From NCBI GenBank assembly GCA_963932145.1, contig OZ010572.1, positions 84,217,974 through 84,281,973 on the forward strand: a stretch of DNA of 64,000 bases, given 5' to 3'. Made by a program: the position numbers and the translations under genes. Shown piece after piece: positions 22,696 through 33,345 of this stretch. The stretch comes from Acanthosepion lycidas. Taxonomy: Eukaryota > Mollusca > Cephalopoda > Sepiida > Sepiidae. Positions within the stretch are counted from its first letter, which is position 1. Every line of letters begins with the position of its first letter. The notes beneath the pieces are model-generated. The model worked only from the letters and a program-made list of their open reading frames with translations. It searched no databases and had not been told where the DNA came from.

Positions 22696-22954
22696 CAACA
22701 GATATTTTATACATAATTTTATACTTTCATGATAAACGTATGTTTTATTTAGTTATTTAGTTTATAGATGATAAAAATGTATTTTTATACTATTTTTTTT
22801 ATTGTTCTATTGTTGTTCATTTCGCTATGAAAATGTATTGCTGGTAATTTCACTGCAAATATGTATTGTTGGTAACGTTTTTCTCAACATGTATTTCTCT
22901 TATTTTTACTATAAAAATGTACATTTTATATTTTTCTAATATTTTCATTTTTGT

Positions 22955-23110
22955 GTGGGGGTTCACTATTTGCCCGTAGCTGAGACCCTACCAGGTGCTA
23001 CCACCCCGGGTCCGTGTGGACCTGCGAACAACAGCAATTAAGAGATGGTTCCATGCTCCTCAATACATCTAATCTCCCAATCAGAGGCTTTGGTGACGAA
23101 TGTAATTTAT
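22955..23110 (-). repeat. novel dispersed repeat, copy 1
   Basis: On the minus strand it reads ..GGAACCATCTCTTAATTGCT, GCAGGTCCAC, GGTAGGGTCTCAGCTACGGG, CAAATAGTGAACCCCC. The same order recurs on the plus strand at 50215-50340. Family unknown to me. Confidence 0.65.
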
Positions 23111-25239
23111 CGTCATACCCAGAACTCGTTGAAATGATATAGGCATATAAAATATATCAGCACGAAATGATTACTTTCACTAATAAAAGAAAAAAAAAAT
23201 AATTTCCACTGGTCCCGGTCTACATGACTAAAGGAAATAGATCTGATAAATACCCATTTGAAAAGCTCTAACGTAATTTGTATTAAATGACTATATGTAT
23301 TATTTAATGAATGCTTACAATTCTTTCTTTTTTTATCAACTCATCCTAAGAAAGGCGATGATGTCACTAAAACTCAAGTGGCTACTGTGAGTGAAAGACA
23401 ATGAAATGAATTTATAAATAACCGGAAACACAATATCAAACAGGGACGATGTATAAATCTACTCCTGTTCAAATGACAAGCGAGGAGTGTAAACCGTACG
23501 ACAGACGAAACTATCATCTGTAGAATTTCTATTGTTTCAGAAAATACATAAAAGAACTCTTTATCGGAATAGTTATAATTCAGAAATCAATACGTACTTA
23601 TAGTAATAACTCACATTTATATTGATACACTTATTATATAAGTCATATAAGAATAAAGTGTCGCTACTGACATTGAAGTTTGAATACAGATCACCAGAGA
23701 GCCAACACAGGCTATCGCATTTTGAATAAGTAGGCCATGTGATCGTAAAAAAAATGTATATATAGGAATTAACGTGGCGTCTAATTGATCACCATTTCTG
23801 ATCTATCCTCTATTTCTATACGATCACCATTTCTACACTATCCTTTATTACTATACGGATCGCTTTTCTCTTCTGTACGCTATTCTCTATATTAATCACT
23901 ATACGGCTTAGCATTCGGAGCGAGTATTATCGAGCTAGTGTTATTCGGAGGCGTCTGACACCAGTATTGTTCAATGGTGTTACTATATCTACGATTACAA
24001 AGTCTCTACTACAACGAGCGGTAAGAAAATTGCAACTATTCGTTGACATCACAAAGGTGTCAACGAGTGTTCGTTGACATCACAAAGCTATACTTAATCA
24101 AAAACAAATAATTTCAATATTCATAATATGATTACTAGCGTTATATTTTCTATGATATCAATGATAAATAAAAATTTTATATATATATAAAAGTTTTAAC
24201 AGCATTATGCACTATATCTAATTGATATCATATATACATGTTTATAGATCGAATTCATGTATAGTTGGATATGTATAATTTTTTTGCATGAATTTTAACC
24301 CTTCCAGAAAAAAATAACTTTTATATAATGCAACCGCTCACTAAATAATATTTAACTTCTTCTTAAAAAAAAAAAAAAAAGATTATCTGTGTATAGTGCG
24401 TCTCCTTATTTTATTTTTTTCATTATTATGAAGTGTGATTTCCTTCGTATTTCATCAGCCCGGCGGTAGTTGTTTATCTCGCATACTGAGTGCTTGTCGT
24501 TTCAGTGTGCTCACGTCGCTACCGAATTTGACGCAAGAAAACTGTCAAGCCCTCTCGGCACTTCCCCATTTTGGAGACGCCTTAAGCGCCAAGCAATAAA
24601 CCTAGCCCCTCTCGATACTGGGGTACTGCATTTACCTGGGACTTGAGCGAATATTATTGGCGGAAGAGCGAAACCCTCTGCCGGTTAGCACACTAAACTT
24701 GTATGCAAAGTACTGCTCTACCCTTACTGCTTGAGTATTTCTCTAGTCTATATTTTAGCTATGCCATTTAGTCTCTTATATATTACTAAAATCACAAAAA
24801 CTAGCAGTATACTCGAGAATATACGATTCATAAAAATTAATGATCTATTTAATAACTACGCACTATATCAGTGTTTATTATGTAAGCTATTGTTTTTACT
24901 ATAATATCGGTTGGTGAATACCGAATTTATTGTGAAGACATTGACTTGCATAATACAATTTGTCAACATATATTTTGTCAGTTCCTTATTTATGAGCTAT
25001 TGGCAGGGAATAACGGTCGTGCTAACCGAGGGACAAGCAGAATTATAGTAGTATATATTGTTATAAGCGTTCACCGATCTATAATTATTTTATCGCTGAG
25101 AGAAAAAATTGAAAATAACATTTGCGGTAAATTTACACTACGTTGTTCGAGCTATTGTCCTCATTTATATTGTCATGTTCACGACGATTCGGCCGTTGAA
25201 TGTTCCGTCCTTCTTCGGGTGATATACGTTGGAAATTAC
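23111..25239. other. interval without a supported gene
   Basis: Contains degenerate tandem pieces near 23785-23905 (GATCACCATTTCT.. units), a short duplication of TTCGTTGACATCACAAAG at 24040-24085 and a GC-richer island at 24450-24720. A tRNA-like stretch on the minus strand near 24665-24735 (GGTAGAGCAGTA) lacks a paired acceptor stem. No open frame is convincing. Confidence 0.4.
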
Positions 25240-25242
25240 TCA

Positions 25243-25440
25243 AAATGAGATATCCAGAAAAGGCATGGCACGGGGAACTAGAACAATATACTTCAGTAGA
25301 CGAAATAAAGGGTCCGGTTCGAAATCCCCACAGTATATCACATGAAGAAGTCCCGAGTGTACAACGGCAAAAATATGAATATGAGAATAAAGATTAGGAC
25401 AAAAGTCCGAACAATGTGAATAGTGCAAATAGTTACAATA
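25243..25440 (+). mobile_element. tRNA-type SINE fragment with hammerhead-like core
   Basis: GTCCGGTTCGAAATCC (25312-25327) is B-box-like. It is followed by CATGAAGAAGTCCCGAGTGT and ACAACGGC, a degraded version of the core at 26819-26854, then AGTCCGAACAATGTGAATAG and GATGATGTATTG-type sequence on the opposite strand. Confidence 0.55.
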
Positions 25441-25447
25441 CATCATC

Positions 25448-25855
25448 TCAGAAATATAAACAGAAATCTTTGTAGTCGTCTGGAAACAGGAAAAGGGAAG
25501 GTAGTTCCATAGGCGAGAGGTGCAAGCTATTGGAGTAGAAGAGGCAGCTACATTTAACAGTTTCAACAGTGAAAGGGTGAGAGCGGGATGCCAGCCTCGT
25601 AGGACGCTTGAATTCACAGAGTCTGGGAACCAGAGAAAGCAGCTCATCGGAGCAATTACCATGAAAGTATTTGTAAAAAAAACAGAGAAAGGCGACGGCA
25701 CGTCTGTGAGAGAGCGACTGGAGACGAGTTGCCAGATCAGGGCCAATTAAATTGCATATCCGTCTCGGGATCTTACCAAGAACCCTGAGGCAAACAGAAG
25801 GGGCTCCAGACCATATATGGCAGCAATACTCCACGCAAGGGCTCCCTGTAGTATT
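25448..25855 (-). pseudogene. LINE ORF2 C-terminal relic (CR1/jockey-like), open over 128 codons
   Basis: The minus frame reads MEYCCHIWSGAPSVCLRVLG, RRICNLIGPDLATRLQSLSH, FFYKYFHGNCSDELLSLVPR and FKRPTRLASRSHPFTVETVK without a stop, then diverges. It is the best preserved C-terminus of this LINE family here and aligns with 10528-11026. Upstream (higher coordinates) only a few more residues remain, so the copy is strongly 5'-truncated and lacks reverse transcriptase motifs. Confidence 0.75.
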
Positions 25856-25859
25856 GAGA

Positions 25860-26470
25860 TTTTTTTGTATTTTCTAACTTCCTTTGATGCGCAAATCTTT
25901 ACGGAAGGAGAGATTGTCTATAAATCTATTCTTTTAATCACTGAAAACAGTTTTAAAAAAATGGCGGTAAACATATTCATCTGACAAACACATTGAGTTA
26001 ATCGTCAAGGTGTCTAGCAATACAGCCGATTACGAAGTGTTGGTCTCTCTCGTTGGATTAACAACAAAATAAATGAATGAGATTAATACTGCAAAAAACT
26101 CCTCGGATGAATTTGTTATTCAAAGTTGTAAATATTGATTCTCCTGTCTTCGTGATCTTTCATTTTCAACAACTTCATAGAAATATAGATGCCTTGCAAA
26201 AAAAAATAGTTCTCTTTATTGTCGTTTTTGTAAGTTCAGTCTATAATTTAACCCTAATGAAATAACAGTGGAAATCTCACCATATATATTTTGAAACAAC
26301 CTTTTCTTATTTATCTTGTTGCGATTTGCAAAAAGGAAAATTAACGCCATGGTTGGCAAGATGGAAAACATGCTCTTGATAAAAGGGCTCCAAACACCAA
26401 GAAGCAGTCACGAAAAAAAGAAAAAAATTGAACTTTTAGTAATGACGAAAAATTAGATAAATTTTCTGAC
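25860..26470. other. AT-rich interval, no gene seen
   Basis: Nothing recognisable. Confidence 0.4.
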
Positions 26471-26474
26471 TATA

Positions 26475-26605
26475 TTTCTAAGATGAAGTATTGTAAATAT
26501 TTACACTATTTACATTGTTCAGGCTGTTGTCATCATCTTTATTACCACATTCAAAACGTTTCGATCATTGTACGCTCGCTTCTTCTTCAGATGGTATAAG
26601 TTGGA
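26475..26605 (-). mobile_element. SINE tail fragment
   Basis: Minus-strand CTGAAGAAGAAGCGAGCGTA, then ATCGAAACG and the tail CCTGAACAATGTAAATAG. Same tail family as the plus-strand SINE immediately to the right, in opposite orientation. Confidence 0.55.
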
Positions 26606-26624
26606 ATTTCCTCAAAAACGCATG

Positions 26625-26985
26625 ACCCAGTGGTTAAAAGCGTTGGTTGAAGTAATCCAGTGACTTGACCCAAACAGTTGTGAGTTCAATACATATCCAC
26701 AGCAGAGGTGAACAAAAAATTGGAGAGTTGAGTTATTAAAAGGATGTAACTGAAAGTGGTTTTTCGTGAAATCGGTGGACAAAATAAAGGGTTTTGTTCG
26801 AAATTTCAGTTTCTGTCACCTGAAGAAGGCCGGAGCGTACAACGGCCGAAACGTTGTGAATATGATAATATTAGGTTGGTGCAAAAATAATATCGTTTTT
26901 TGACGTATTTTTTAACGTCAAAAAACGATATTATTTTTGCACCAACCTAATAATAATGAAAAAAGTTAATATAAACAGAGTAAAT
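26625..26985 (+). mobile_element. tRNA-derived SINE (second family) interrupted by a MITE
   Basis: The head ATGACCCAGTGGTTAAAAGC is A-box-like and TTGTGAGTTCAATAC is B-box-like. The body AAATAAAGGGTTTTGTTCGA leads to the hammerhead-like core CCTGAAGAAGGCCGGAGCGT..CGGCCGAAACGTT. At 26871 a mariner MITE is inserted at TA, and the SINE tail resumes after 26952 (AATATAAACAGAGTAAATAC). The SINE therefore predates the MITE insertion. Confidence 0.7.
26871..26950. mobile_element. palindromic mariner MITE, copy 3
   Basis: 80-bp palindrome with TTAGGTTGGTGCAAAAATAA ends, TA duplications at 26869-26870 and 26951-26952, and a TTTGACGTATTTTTTAACGT centre. Nested in a SINE. Confidence 0.9.
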
Positions 26986-27122
26986 ACATAAATTGTGTAC
27001 AATAAGCAGACATGATTACGTGCAATTGACAAAATTCTCAATTCTCGGAATTTAAAAAGTTCTCAAACCTTAAGAGGAAGTAAAAGAAAAAAAAAGGAAC
27101 AGAGCAAAATACTGGACAAAAC

Positions 27123-27134
<12 letters not shown>

Positions 27135-27194
<60 letters not shown>
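27135..27194. repeat. (TA)n microsatellite, left flank of fold-back element A
   Basis: TA array after a short ACAT repeat, ending at the fold-back element. Confidence 0.95.
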
Positions 27195-27196
<2 letters not shown>

Positions 27197-27417
27197 CGAA
27201 ATGGACAAAGTCCGACAATTTATTTATTAAAGACATTTTTATGTTTAACGTTATAGATACAAGTATTTAAGTAAATGCTCTGTTTATAATAAACAGTATT
27301 AAATAACATTTACCGGCCTGAATGTCCGAGAAATTTTCATAGAAAATATTCGTTCTTTGACAGGATTCGAATCCTGTTATCTATACTTGTATCTATAACG
27401 TTAAACATAAAAATGTC

Positions 27418-27422
<5 letters not shown>
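27195..27422 (-). mobile_element. fold-back element A (tRNA-bearing family, deleted)
   Basis: The left arm has the outer GAAATGGACAAAGTCCGACA, then AAAGACATTTTTATGTTTAA, AGATACAAGTATTTAAGTAA and AACATTTACC. Next comes GTCCGAGAAATTTTCATAG and the tRNA T-arm side GACAGGATTCGAATCCTG. The sequence then jumps directly into the complement of the outer arm (ACTTGTATCTATAACG..ATGTCTTT). Compared with copy B, the rest of the tRNA-like part and the inner right arm are deleted. Both sides are TA arrays. Confidence 0.8.

Positions 27423-27488
<66 letters not shown>
27422..27488. repeat. (TA)n microsatellite, right flank of fold-back element A
   Basis: TA array of about 67 bp. Confidence 0.95.
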
Positions 27489-27490
<2 letters not shown>

Positions 27491-27501
27491 TAAACCTGGA
27501 T

Positions 27502-27559
27502 CATCTTGCCTGCAAGAAAAACACTCCGTTTTTTGGGGTTTTTTTTTGCAGGCAAGATG
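27502..27559. repeat. short inverted repeat
   Basis: CATCTTGCCTGCA and its complement TGCAGGCAAGATG flank a 32-bp centre containing A- and T-runs that extend the pairing. Possibly a tiny MITE. Confidence 0.65.
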
Positions 27560-27710
27560 TCGAAAAGGAAGTTTTTTTTTCATTGATACCGCTATTATTT
27601 TAACTACCTTCACTCATTGTCGATGATTAGAATTGTATTTATTCATCATTTTGTTCGAGAATTTACAACAAAACTAACACTATTTATAATTGATTGCTTA
27701 TTTATTTAGG

Positions 27711-27915
27711 AGGCATGGCTCGGATTGAGGAATCTGAGAGCTGAGTTCGAATTCCAGTCAGATCGATTACATTCACTTACGTGCTAATACCCTTGGGAAA
27801 GGTATGAATCCTCTTCTTCATCCCTTAGCTATGGGTAAATAGCAGGACTGTCTGACTTCTATAGCCTTTGCAACCGGTCTAAGGAAAAGCTCTGAATTCA
27901 AAATCCTGGAGTGAA
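27711..27915 (+). mobile_element. tRNA-derived SINE, variant tail
   Basis: Good head and B box (GAGCTGAGTTCGAATTCCAG), TTACATTCACTTACGTGCTA and ATACCCTTGGGAAAGGTATG. After GGACTGTCTGACTTCTATAG it diverges to GCTCTGAATTCAAAATCC, close to the 17.4-kb copy. Confidence 0.8.
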
Positions 27916-29525
27916 TTAGGCTCCACCAGGCTATTTTGCCCAAGAAACACCACTTTTACTGCTACGCAGTGCATGCGGTGCCCTTACAACCCCGATGGGT
28001 CACAGGATTCAAAATTTGCACGATATTTACACTATTGTTTATTGTAATGATTTGGCAACACATCGTAAAATGTAAGAATTTCCTGATAACTGACTCACAT
28101 CTTTTAATAATTGTATATGTTTATAAATTTATGATTAAAAAATTGTTTTTATATTTCTTTCTTTATAAATTGTTAAACGATGAATGTGAGTCTATGTAAG
28201 AACATGATTGTTTTTGTTTTGTTTTGTTGTTTTGGATTTGTAGCAAGTTGTGGTATTCTGCGAAACTATCCCACGCGCAGCTTATACTCTGTTCAATTTC
28301 CTTATCTCCTTTGTTATTTTTTATTACTGATCAATACCCGAGGTATTTGATCTTTAGTATTTATTCCACTAATTTTACTAATGGTGATGAATAAGAACAT
28401 AGCAACGCGTATAACAAATAGTTATTTTTCATATCCTCGTTGTAAATAGCAATCACAGAAACACTGATGATAAAAAAAAAAATAAATGTAATTCCCGATT
28501 CCCTTTCTTGTCAATGAAAATGGGGAGAAAAAGAGCCTTTGGGCCTATAATGTCAGTTATCGATTATCATTTGAAGATAAAAGTTGAAAAGACTTTTCCA
28601 TTTTTTATTCTTTTTTCAAAATGAATAAAAAAAAATGAACCAGGATGAAAATTTTAAAGATTATAATCTTCATGTATTCTTTCAGGTTCGTATTAAAAAA
28701 AAAAAAAAGAAAAGAAAAAGAAATATTCCGATTGATAATCGAAGTTAAGAGGCGAGGTGTGTGTCCACTTCCGCCGACATGTCACCCTTAAATTTATCCC
28801 GCTCTTTCCATACTTCGATTTTTTTCCCCTTTCTTTTCTAGATATTTATTTATTCTTATCGGAACTGTGGTGGTGGTAAGTGAACGAAGAGCTATTTCAA
28901 TGTCTGTCAATTTGCTCGTTCATCTATTCTTTCGTCTTACCATGAGGAGTTCGTTTTGAAACTTATTTGTATGCCTGAAGGCGTAGTAATAGATCCTTTA
29001 TAAAAATAATAAAAGTTTACAGGATGAAAATATAGTTTGCAGGCAAAGAAGTATTTTCCAATGAAGGAGTAAAGAAGTTCAACTTGTCTGAAAGAGTTAA
29101 AATGATTAGAAACAAGGAAGAAAGTTAAGTGCTTTTGCAGGTGGAATGAGAGAGATAGGACCGAAAAAGTTGAAATTCAACTTAATATAAAAAAAGCTGA
29201 GATAAAACCGAACGAATGAAAAGAAAATGGTTGTACGTGCAACGAAAAAAAAAACCTAATTGCCAGAGAGAAAAGAAAACGATAAAGAAGGAAAATAATT
29301 TAAAGAAATGAAAGCCAAATAATTTGTAAACGATTTCAATGTCAGAACGAAGGAAGATATTTCTGAAATGTAGAGATTTTTTTAATAGTAATATTATTGT
29401 CAAAAATTACTTGGTGACACGAAAGTTGGGAACTTGCAGAGAGCCGTGATCGCCTAAGTCCTAAAATATTTGGCACGTAAAAGATTACTACATAAATTAA
29501 ACATTCTCTCTCTCTCTCTACATAT
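27916..29525. other. AT-rich interval, no gene seen
   Basis: Contains A-runs near 28690 and 29250 and a (CT)n at 29503-29518. No credible open frame or recognised repeat. Confidence 0.45.
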
Positions 29526-29529
29526 TTTA

Positions 29530-29609
29530 TTAGGTTGGTGCGAAAATGATGACGGTTTTTGACGTATTTTTTAACGTCAAAAACCGTCATTATTTTTGCA
29601 CCAAGCTAA
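29530..29609. mobile_element. palindromic mariner MITE, copy 4
   Basis: 80 bp, ends TTAGGTTGGTGCGAAAATGA / complement with one mismatch (AAGCTAA), TA on both sides, TTTGACGTATTTTTTAACGT centre as in copy 3. Confidence 0.9.
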
Positions 29610-29644
29610 TACATGGTACTATTGTACTCATCCTTTTTTTTAAT

Positions 29645-29735
29645 CGCAATCGTTTCGACCGTTGTGCTCTCCGGTTTTCATCAGGTGATTACAAATGTGA
29701 GGAAAATTGTCCGCATGTAAATAAAGATGACCCTT
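29645..29735 (-). mobile_element. SINE or Penelope 3' fragment with hammerhead-like core
   Basis: Minus strand reads CACCTGATGAAAACCGGAGA, GCACAACGGTCGAAACGATT. The stem ACCG/CGGT replaces GGCCG/CGGCC of the 26.8-kb copy, with at least one compensatory G-C to A-U pair change. Confidence 0.5.
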
Positions 29736-29758
29736 CATTCCATAAATCTCTCTCTCTC

Positions 29759-29783
29759 AGACACACACACAGACACACACACA

Positions 29784-29869
<86 letters not shown>

Positions 29870-29880
29870 GTGTGTGTTTG
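29759..29880. repeat. (CA)n(TA)n(TG)n array
   Basis: CA repeats with AGACAC variants, then TA (29821-29867), then TG. The order makes the whole tract an imperfect palindrome. Confidence 0.95.
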
Positions 29881-30144
29881 TGTAATTTTCTACCCTGATG
29901 ATTACCCCGTACAAGGCCCAAGCGCCACTAGAGGTAGCGGGTGACATAGTAAGAGGCAATGTTTATAGAGATGTGTGGGGAAGATAATATTTGATCCTAG
30001 ACTGGAAGAGGTGAAGACTATAGTAATCAAGGAAGCATTTTTGAGGAGTCGGTTCCACAAAGTAGCCGTTTGGGATTTATATTAAATATGTATTAGACAT
30101 GAAAGGGAAGGACTCGAATTAGCTAAAACAAATATAAGAATGCG

Positions 30145-30145
<1 letters not shown>

Positions 30146-30199
<54 letters not shown>
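30146..30199. repeat. (TA)n microsatellite at Penelope relic start
   Basis: TA array immediately 5' of a Penelope GIY-YIG relic. Confidence 0.95.
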
Positions 30200-30203
<4 letters not shown>

Positions 30204-30224
30204 GCAAGTTTCGTTAAAATATCC

Positions 30225-30560
30225 AAATTCGTAAATAATTATATTGGATATACTACAACATGCTTAGCAAGAAGACTGGCGTTACATCTCTCTGATCTTA
30301 GCTCAATTAGGTTTCATTTAAATACACAGGGAGACCTATCAAACTCCATCTGTAACATACAGATTGGTAACAGAAATATAGTAGCCTCAGCCACATTAAA
30401 GAAGGGATAAATTAGAGGAAGCATTATTAATTTTTTAAAAATAAGAAGAAAAAACAACACTCAATATTTACTATGAACACGACCACAATCTGCTGACCGT
30501 GTTTGGAAAATTAAATATTCCTATAACTCTACATAAAACAGTTCATATATTCAATTAAAT
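30225..30560 (+). pseudogene. Penelope-like GIY-YIG endonuclease relic (third family)
   Basis: A plus frame from about 30234 reads NYIGYTTTCLARRLALHLSD, then LSSIRFHLNTQGDLSNSICN and QIGNRNIVASATLKKG before a stop. The YIG tripeptide and the following R (in ARRL) fit the second GIY-YIG motif and catalytic Arg. After the stop the remaining C-terminus (..EH DHNLLTVFGK-like) is in other frames. The endonuclease half of a Penelope-like retroelement nicks target DNA (family knowledge). This copy lacks the reverse transcriptase and the GIY half, and starts at a TA array. Confidence 0.65.
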
Positions 30561-30575
30561 AAAAATAAAATTCAA

Positions 30576-30640
30576 CCTTGATAATAGCTAAAAGTATCGC
30601 CGAAAGCGATTGGATATATAAAACATTTGGACAAATTTTA
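30576..30640 (+). other. Penelope 3' region with hammerhead-like core
   Basis: CCTTGATAATAGCTAAAAGT then ATCGCCGAAAGCGATTGG, downstream of the GIY-YIG relic on the same strand. The arrangement TGAtaA - GC..GC - GAAA parallels the motif at 50636-50667. Confidence 0.4.
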
Positions 30641-30764
30641 TATTATTTATGCCGTGAAAAGAAAAAGAAAATATGTCAGTCGGTTTTAACAAAACACATA
30701 AAATATGGTTTGCTGACCAAACACAAAATATTATACACAAACATACAAATTCTCTAAGTTATGC

Positions 30765-31560
30765 AATAGTGAAAATAACGCTAACATCTCACTTTAATAG
30801 ATATATTTACCAAAATTATACAAATATCTTAAAATATTAAGACTAACTTGGTTCAATAAAATCCCTACTACGACCACCAGACGACTTCGGAATCTCTTAC
30901 AACTCTTCTGGATGGTCTCCTTGGTGAATGCTACCATAATCCTTGCCTTCAGTTAATCTTTGGAGTTACAAGTGGTTTGGATGGTCTTTCGCTCAACTGT
31001 GTTCCACACCTAATAATCAAGGGAGTTGCAGTCTGGTGTGTTAGGTGGCCAGATGTGATGTGATCGCCGAAATTTTCTGACATCCATGACTGAGTTCCCC
31101 TGCTTGTGTGGCGTGGTGCAGTGTCCTGTTGCTAGACAAAGGGTCTATCAACAGTCAGACTCTTGACTCAGCACTACCTCATCAAAGCACTAAATGTCGG
31201 CCTCTGCGTTGAGTCTGAGGCCCTCACCAACAAATTCGGGATTTCTTTTCTTATCCGAGTGAGTTTTCCGAGCTGCTGTACTTTCGTAATCTTCATTAGA
31301 CTCCAACTCTTTCCGAATCTTCTGCACTGTCCTCAGATTGTCGCCCAAACACTCTGAAATGTTCGTATTGAAGCTTCCGGCGTGAATGCCAAGCAGTACA
31401 ACATACCGTTTCCAAATTTCTGGCGAAGTGAATTGTGCCACGCTGGTCTTTTTCAGATGTTGCCCAACTGACCTTACTCTACTGTACAGTCGATAAAATC
31501 AAAACAATCAATGCACATGCGCGAAATTAAAATATAAAATGGTGACAATTTACCCATTGC
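30765..31560 (-). mobile_element. mariner relic, family of 20.5 kb
   Basis: Left part ATATATTTACCAAAATTATA and GGTTCAATAAAATCCCTACT match the 3' side of the 20.5-kb element; the right part has CACATGCGCGAAATTAAAAT and GACAATTTACCC as in the other two copies. Confidence 0.7.
30860..31445 (-). pseudogene. mariner transposase, deletion derivative
   Basis: The minus frame starts MAQFTSPEIWKRYVVLLGIH, continues NISECLGDNLRTVQKIRKEL and KTHSDKKRNPEFVGE, then joins GLRLNAEADI. The join FVGE|GLRLN removes the central catalytic region and is the same one seen at 47.8 kb. Sequence to the left carries degraded C-terminal residues. Confidence 0.75.
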
Positions 31561-32400
31561 ACCTTTGTGTGTGCGTGCGTGCGTGCGCATGCGTGTAATT
31601 TGTGTGTAGGCAGGCGTATGTTTAGGTGAATCTCATGCCATCTATGTATACAGATAATGACTGCTTCTTTTTATCGAATGAAAATTCCCGTAGGAATCAT
31701 TTCCTTTTAATTATTAGCCTTTATTATTATTATTATTATTGAGGATGCTATTATTTATTCGTTTTTCCTTCGATTTTATTTATTATATTGGATCTCCTCA
31801 GCTGTGATTTATTTCTTTTTGTTGTTATTCGAATCTTGAAGGAGTTGTGTTTTGCTTTACTCAATACAGTTTGTTTGCAGAGGGCAATTTTATTTCTCTT
31901 GCCTTCTTTTAAGTCTTTTTTCCTATTATTTATTTCCCGCGAAATTTCATCGATACCCTCCACCCACAACCACAAACTTGATCTTCGAAGAGAGCCCTGG
32001 AGCCGAACTCTGACAACTATCGTTTTTATTTTATTTAAACTTTTCTCTACTAGAGTTAAACAGTTGAGAACAAATCCTACTCGTTTACGATACTGGCGAA
32101 GCACAGGCAGACATATTTATACACACGGGCACGTTTCATGGAGAAAAAGAAATGAAGGCACACTATGTCTAGGAGTCATTGTCAAAGATATAGTAACTGA
32201 AAATAAATTTTTGTGGCATGAGTAGGAAGCGTCTCTCTCTAGTTCTCTCCCACTCTACATCTATCTCTATCGGTCTTTACGTCTATCTTTATCTATCTCT
32301 ACGTCTATCCCTCTCAATTTATGCATGAAGTATATGTTCCAAGACAGAAGCGGATGCTTGAAACTATATAATTACAAACCATATATTCGCTCGGTTTTTC

Positions 32401-32404
<4 letters not shown>
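31560..32404. other. interval without supported features
   Basis: Short (GTGC)n near 31575, (ATT)n at 31725-31741, (TC)-rich stretch near 32230-32310. Overlapping frames on both strands at 31.75-32.2 kb have no recognisable motif. Confidence 0.4.

Positions 32405-32441
<37 letters not shown>
32405..32441. repeat. (TA)n microsatellite, left flank of fold-back element B
   Basis: TA array ending at the fold-back element. Confidence 0.95.
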
Positions 32442-32445
<4 letters not shown>

Positions 32446-32790
32446 ACATTTATATGTTTAACATTCTTTTTATAGATACAAGTATTTAAGTAAATGGTCT
32501 GTTTATAATAAACAGTATTAAATAACATTTACCGACCTGAATGTCCGAGAAATTTTCATAGAAAATATTCGTCCTTCGGCAGGATTCGAACCTGTATCCT
32601 ATACGGAACCGTCATATAGCCTGACGTGCTTTACCGATCGGCCACAAAGGATCGTTCGGCTGGTAAGGTAAATGTTATTTAATACTGTTTTTTATAAACA
32701 GAGCATTTACTTAAATACTTGTATCTATAAAAAATAATGTTAAACATAAAAATGTCTTTAAATAATTGTCGGACTTTGTCCATTTCATTA
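32442..32790 (-). mobile_element. fold-back element B carrying a tRNA-like sequence
   Basis: The left arm (32442-32532) and right arm (32667-32759) are about 91 bp each and near-complementary: AAAGACATTTATATGTTTAA..AACATTTACC versus GGTAAATG..ATGTCTTT. The right side extends further to the complement of GAAATGGACAAAGTCCGACA. The ~134-bp centre holds a tRNA-like sequence on the minus strand. Flanked by TA arrays on both sides. No coding capacity, so mobilisation would be in trans. Confidence 0.85.
32572..32651 (-). tRNA. class II tRNA-like sequence (Leu/Ser type) inside fold-back element; probably pseudo
   Basis: 80 nt fold into a cloverleaf. The acceptor TCCTTTG/CGAAGGA has 7 pairs, one of them T-G. 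The D-arm region is TGGCCGATCGGTAAAGCA. The anticodon stem CGTCA/TGACG is perfect with a 7-nt loop GGCTATA. The long variable arm TTCCGTATAGGA has a small stem, and the T-arm is CAGG TTCGAAT CCTG. The D-arm and long variable arm fit Leu/Ser-type tRNAs. The loop lacks the usual U33, and one T-stem pair is broken, so decoding function is doubtful. The B box GGTTCGAATCC is perfect, so pol III transcription is possible. Confidence 0.6.
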
Positions 32791-32807
32791 TATATATATA
32801 TATATAA
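32790..32807. repeat. short (TA)n, right flank of fold-back element B
   Basis: About 18 bp of TA. Confidence 0.85.
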
Positions 32808-33103
32808 CGTCTTTGTAATTTAGTCAGAATATTAGTTAGCAATGACATAATAAAGCGACAATTGTTGGAAAATACTGTAATGAAACTTATGTGATGGGTA
32901 ATAGGTTAATTCTAATTTTTCGTTTATTGATCAGCATCTGTTTGGCGTATCCGAATCTTCGGCATCATTAAACTAGCAGTTTGGGTCAATTATCTTGTAA
33001 AACTTGCGTGTAAATCTTGTAAACTCATCTATGGATTACAGAACCATAGCATCACTAGGTTGCTGATGTGGTTTCCGTATCAAGCTTTTTTCTTCTTTTT
33101 TTA

Positions 33104-33216
33104 CAGGGTGGAATTGCTAGCTTTAGTTGTCTTTCTCGAGTGGCTTCCAAACTAAGCTAGAGAGACCAGCCTGTCCTACTATTAACCGCTAACTGTGGGG
33201 AGAAATGGTTATTGTC
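33104..33216 (-). mobile_element. SINE fragment (third family)
   Basis: ACAGGGTGGAATTGCTAGCT.. and GAGACCAGCCTGTCCTACTA and CTAACTGTGGGGAG recur, diverged, at 58727-58980. Confidence 0.5.
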
Positions 33217-33269
33217 TGATTAGAAATTTTCATAAAATGTTATTTTTTCACTCATAATTAAGTATCGAG

Positions 33270-33270
<1 letters not shown>

Positions 33271-33343
<73 letters not shown>
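33271..33343. repeat. (TA)n microsatellite
   Basis: About 72 bp of pure TA. Confidence 0.95.

Positions 33344-33345
<2 letters not shown>

Noticed and set aside
24665-24735. tRNA-like stretch on the minus strand
   Set aside because: A-box-like only; no cloverleaf.
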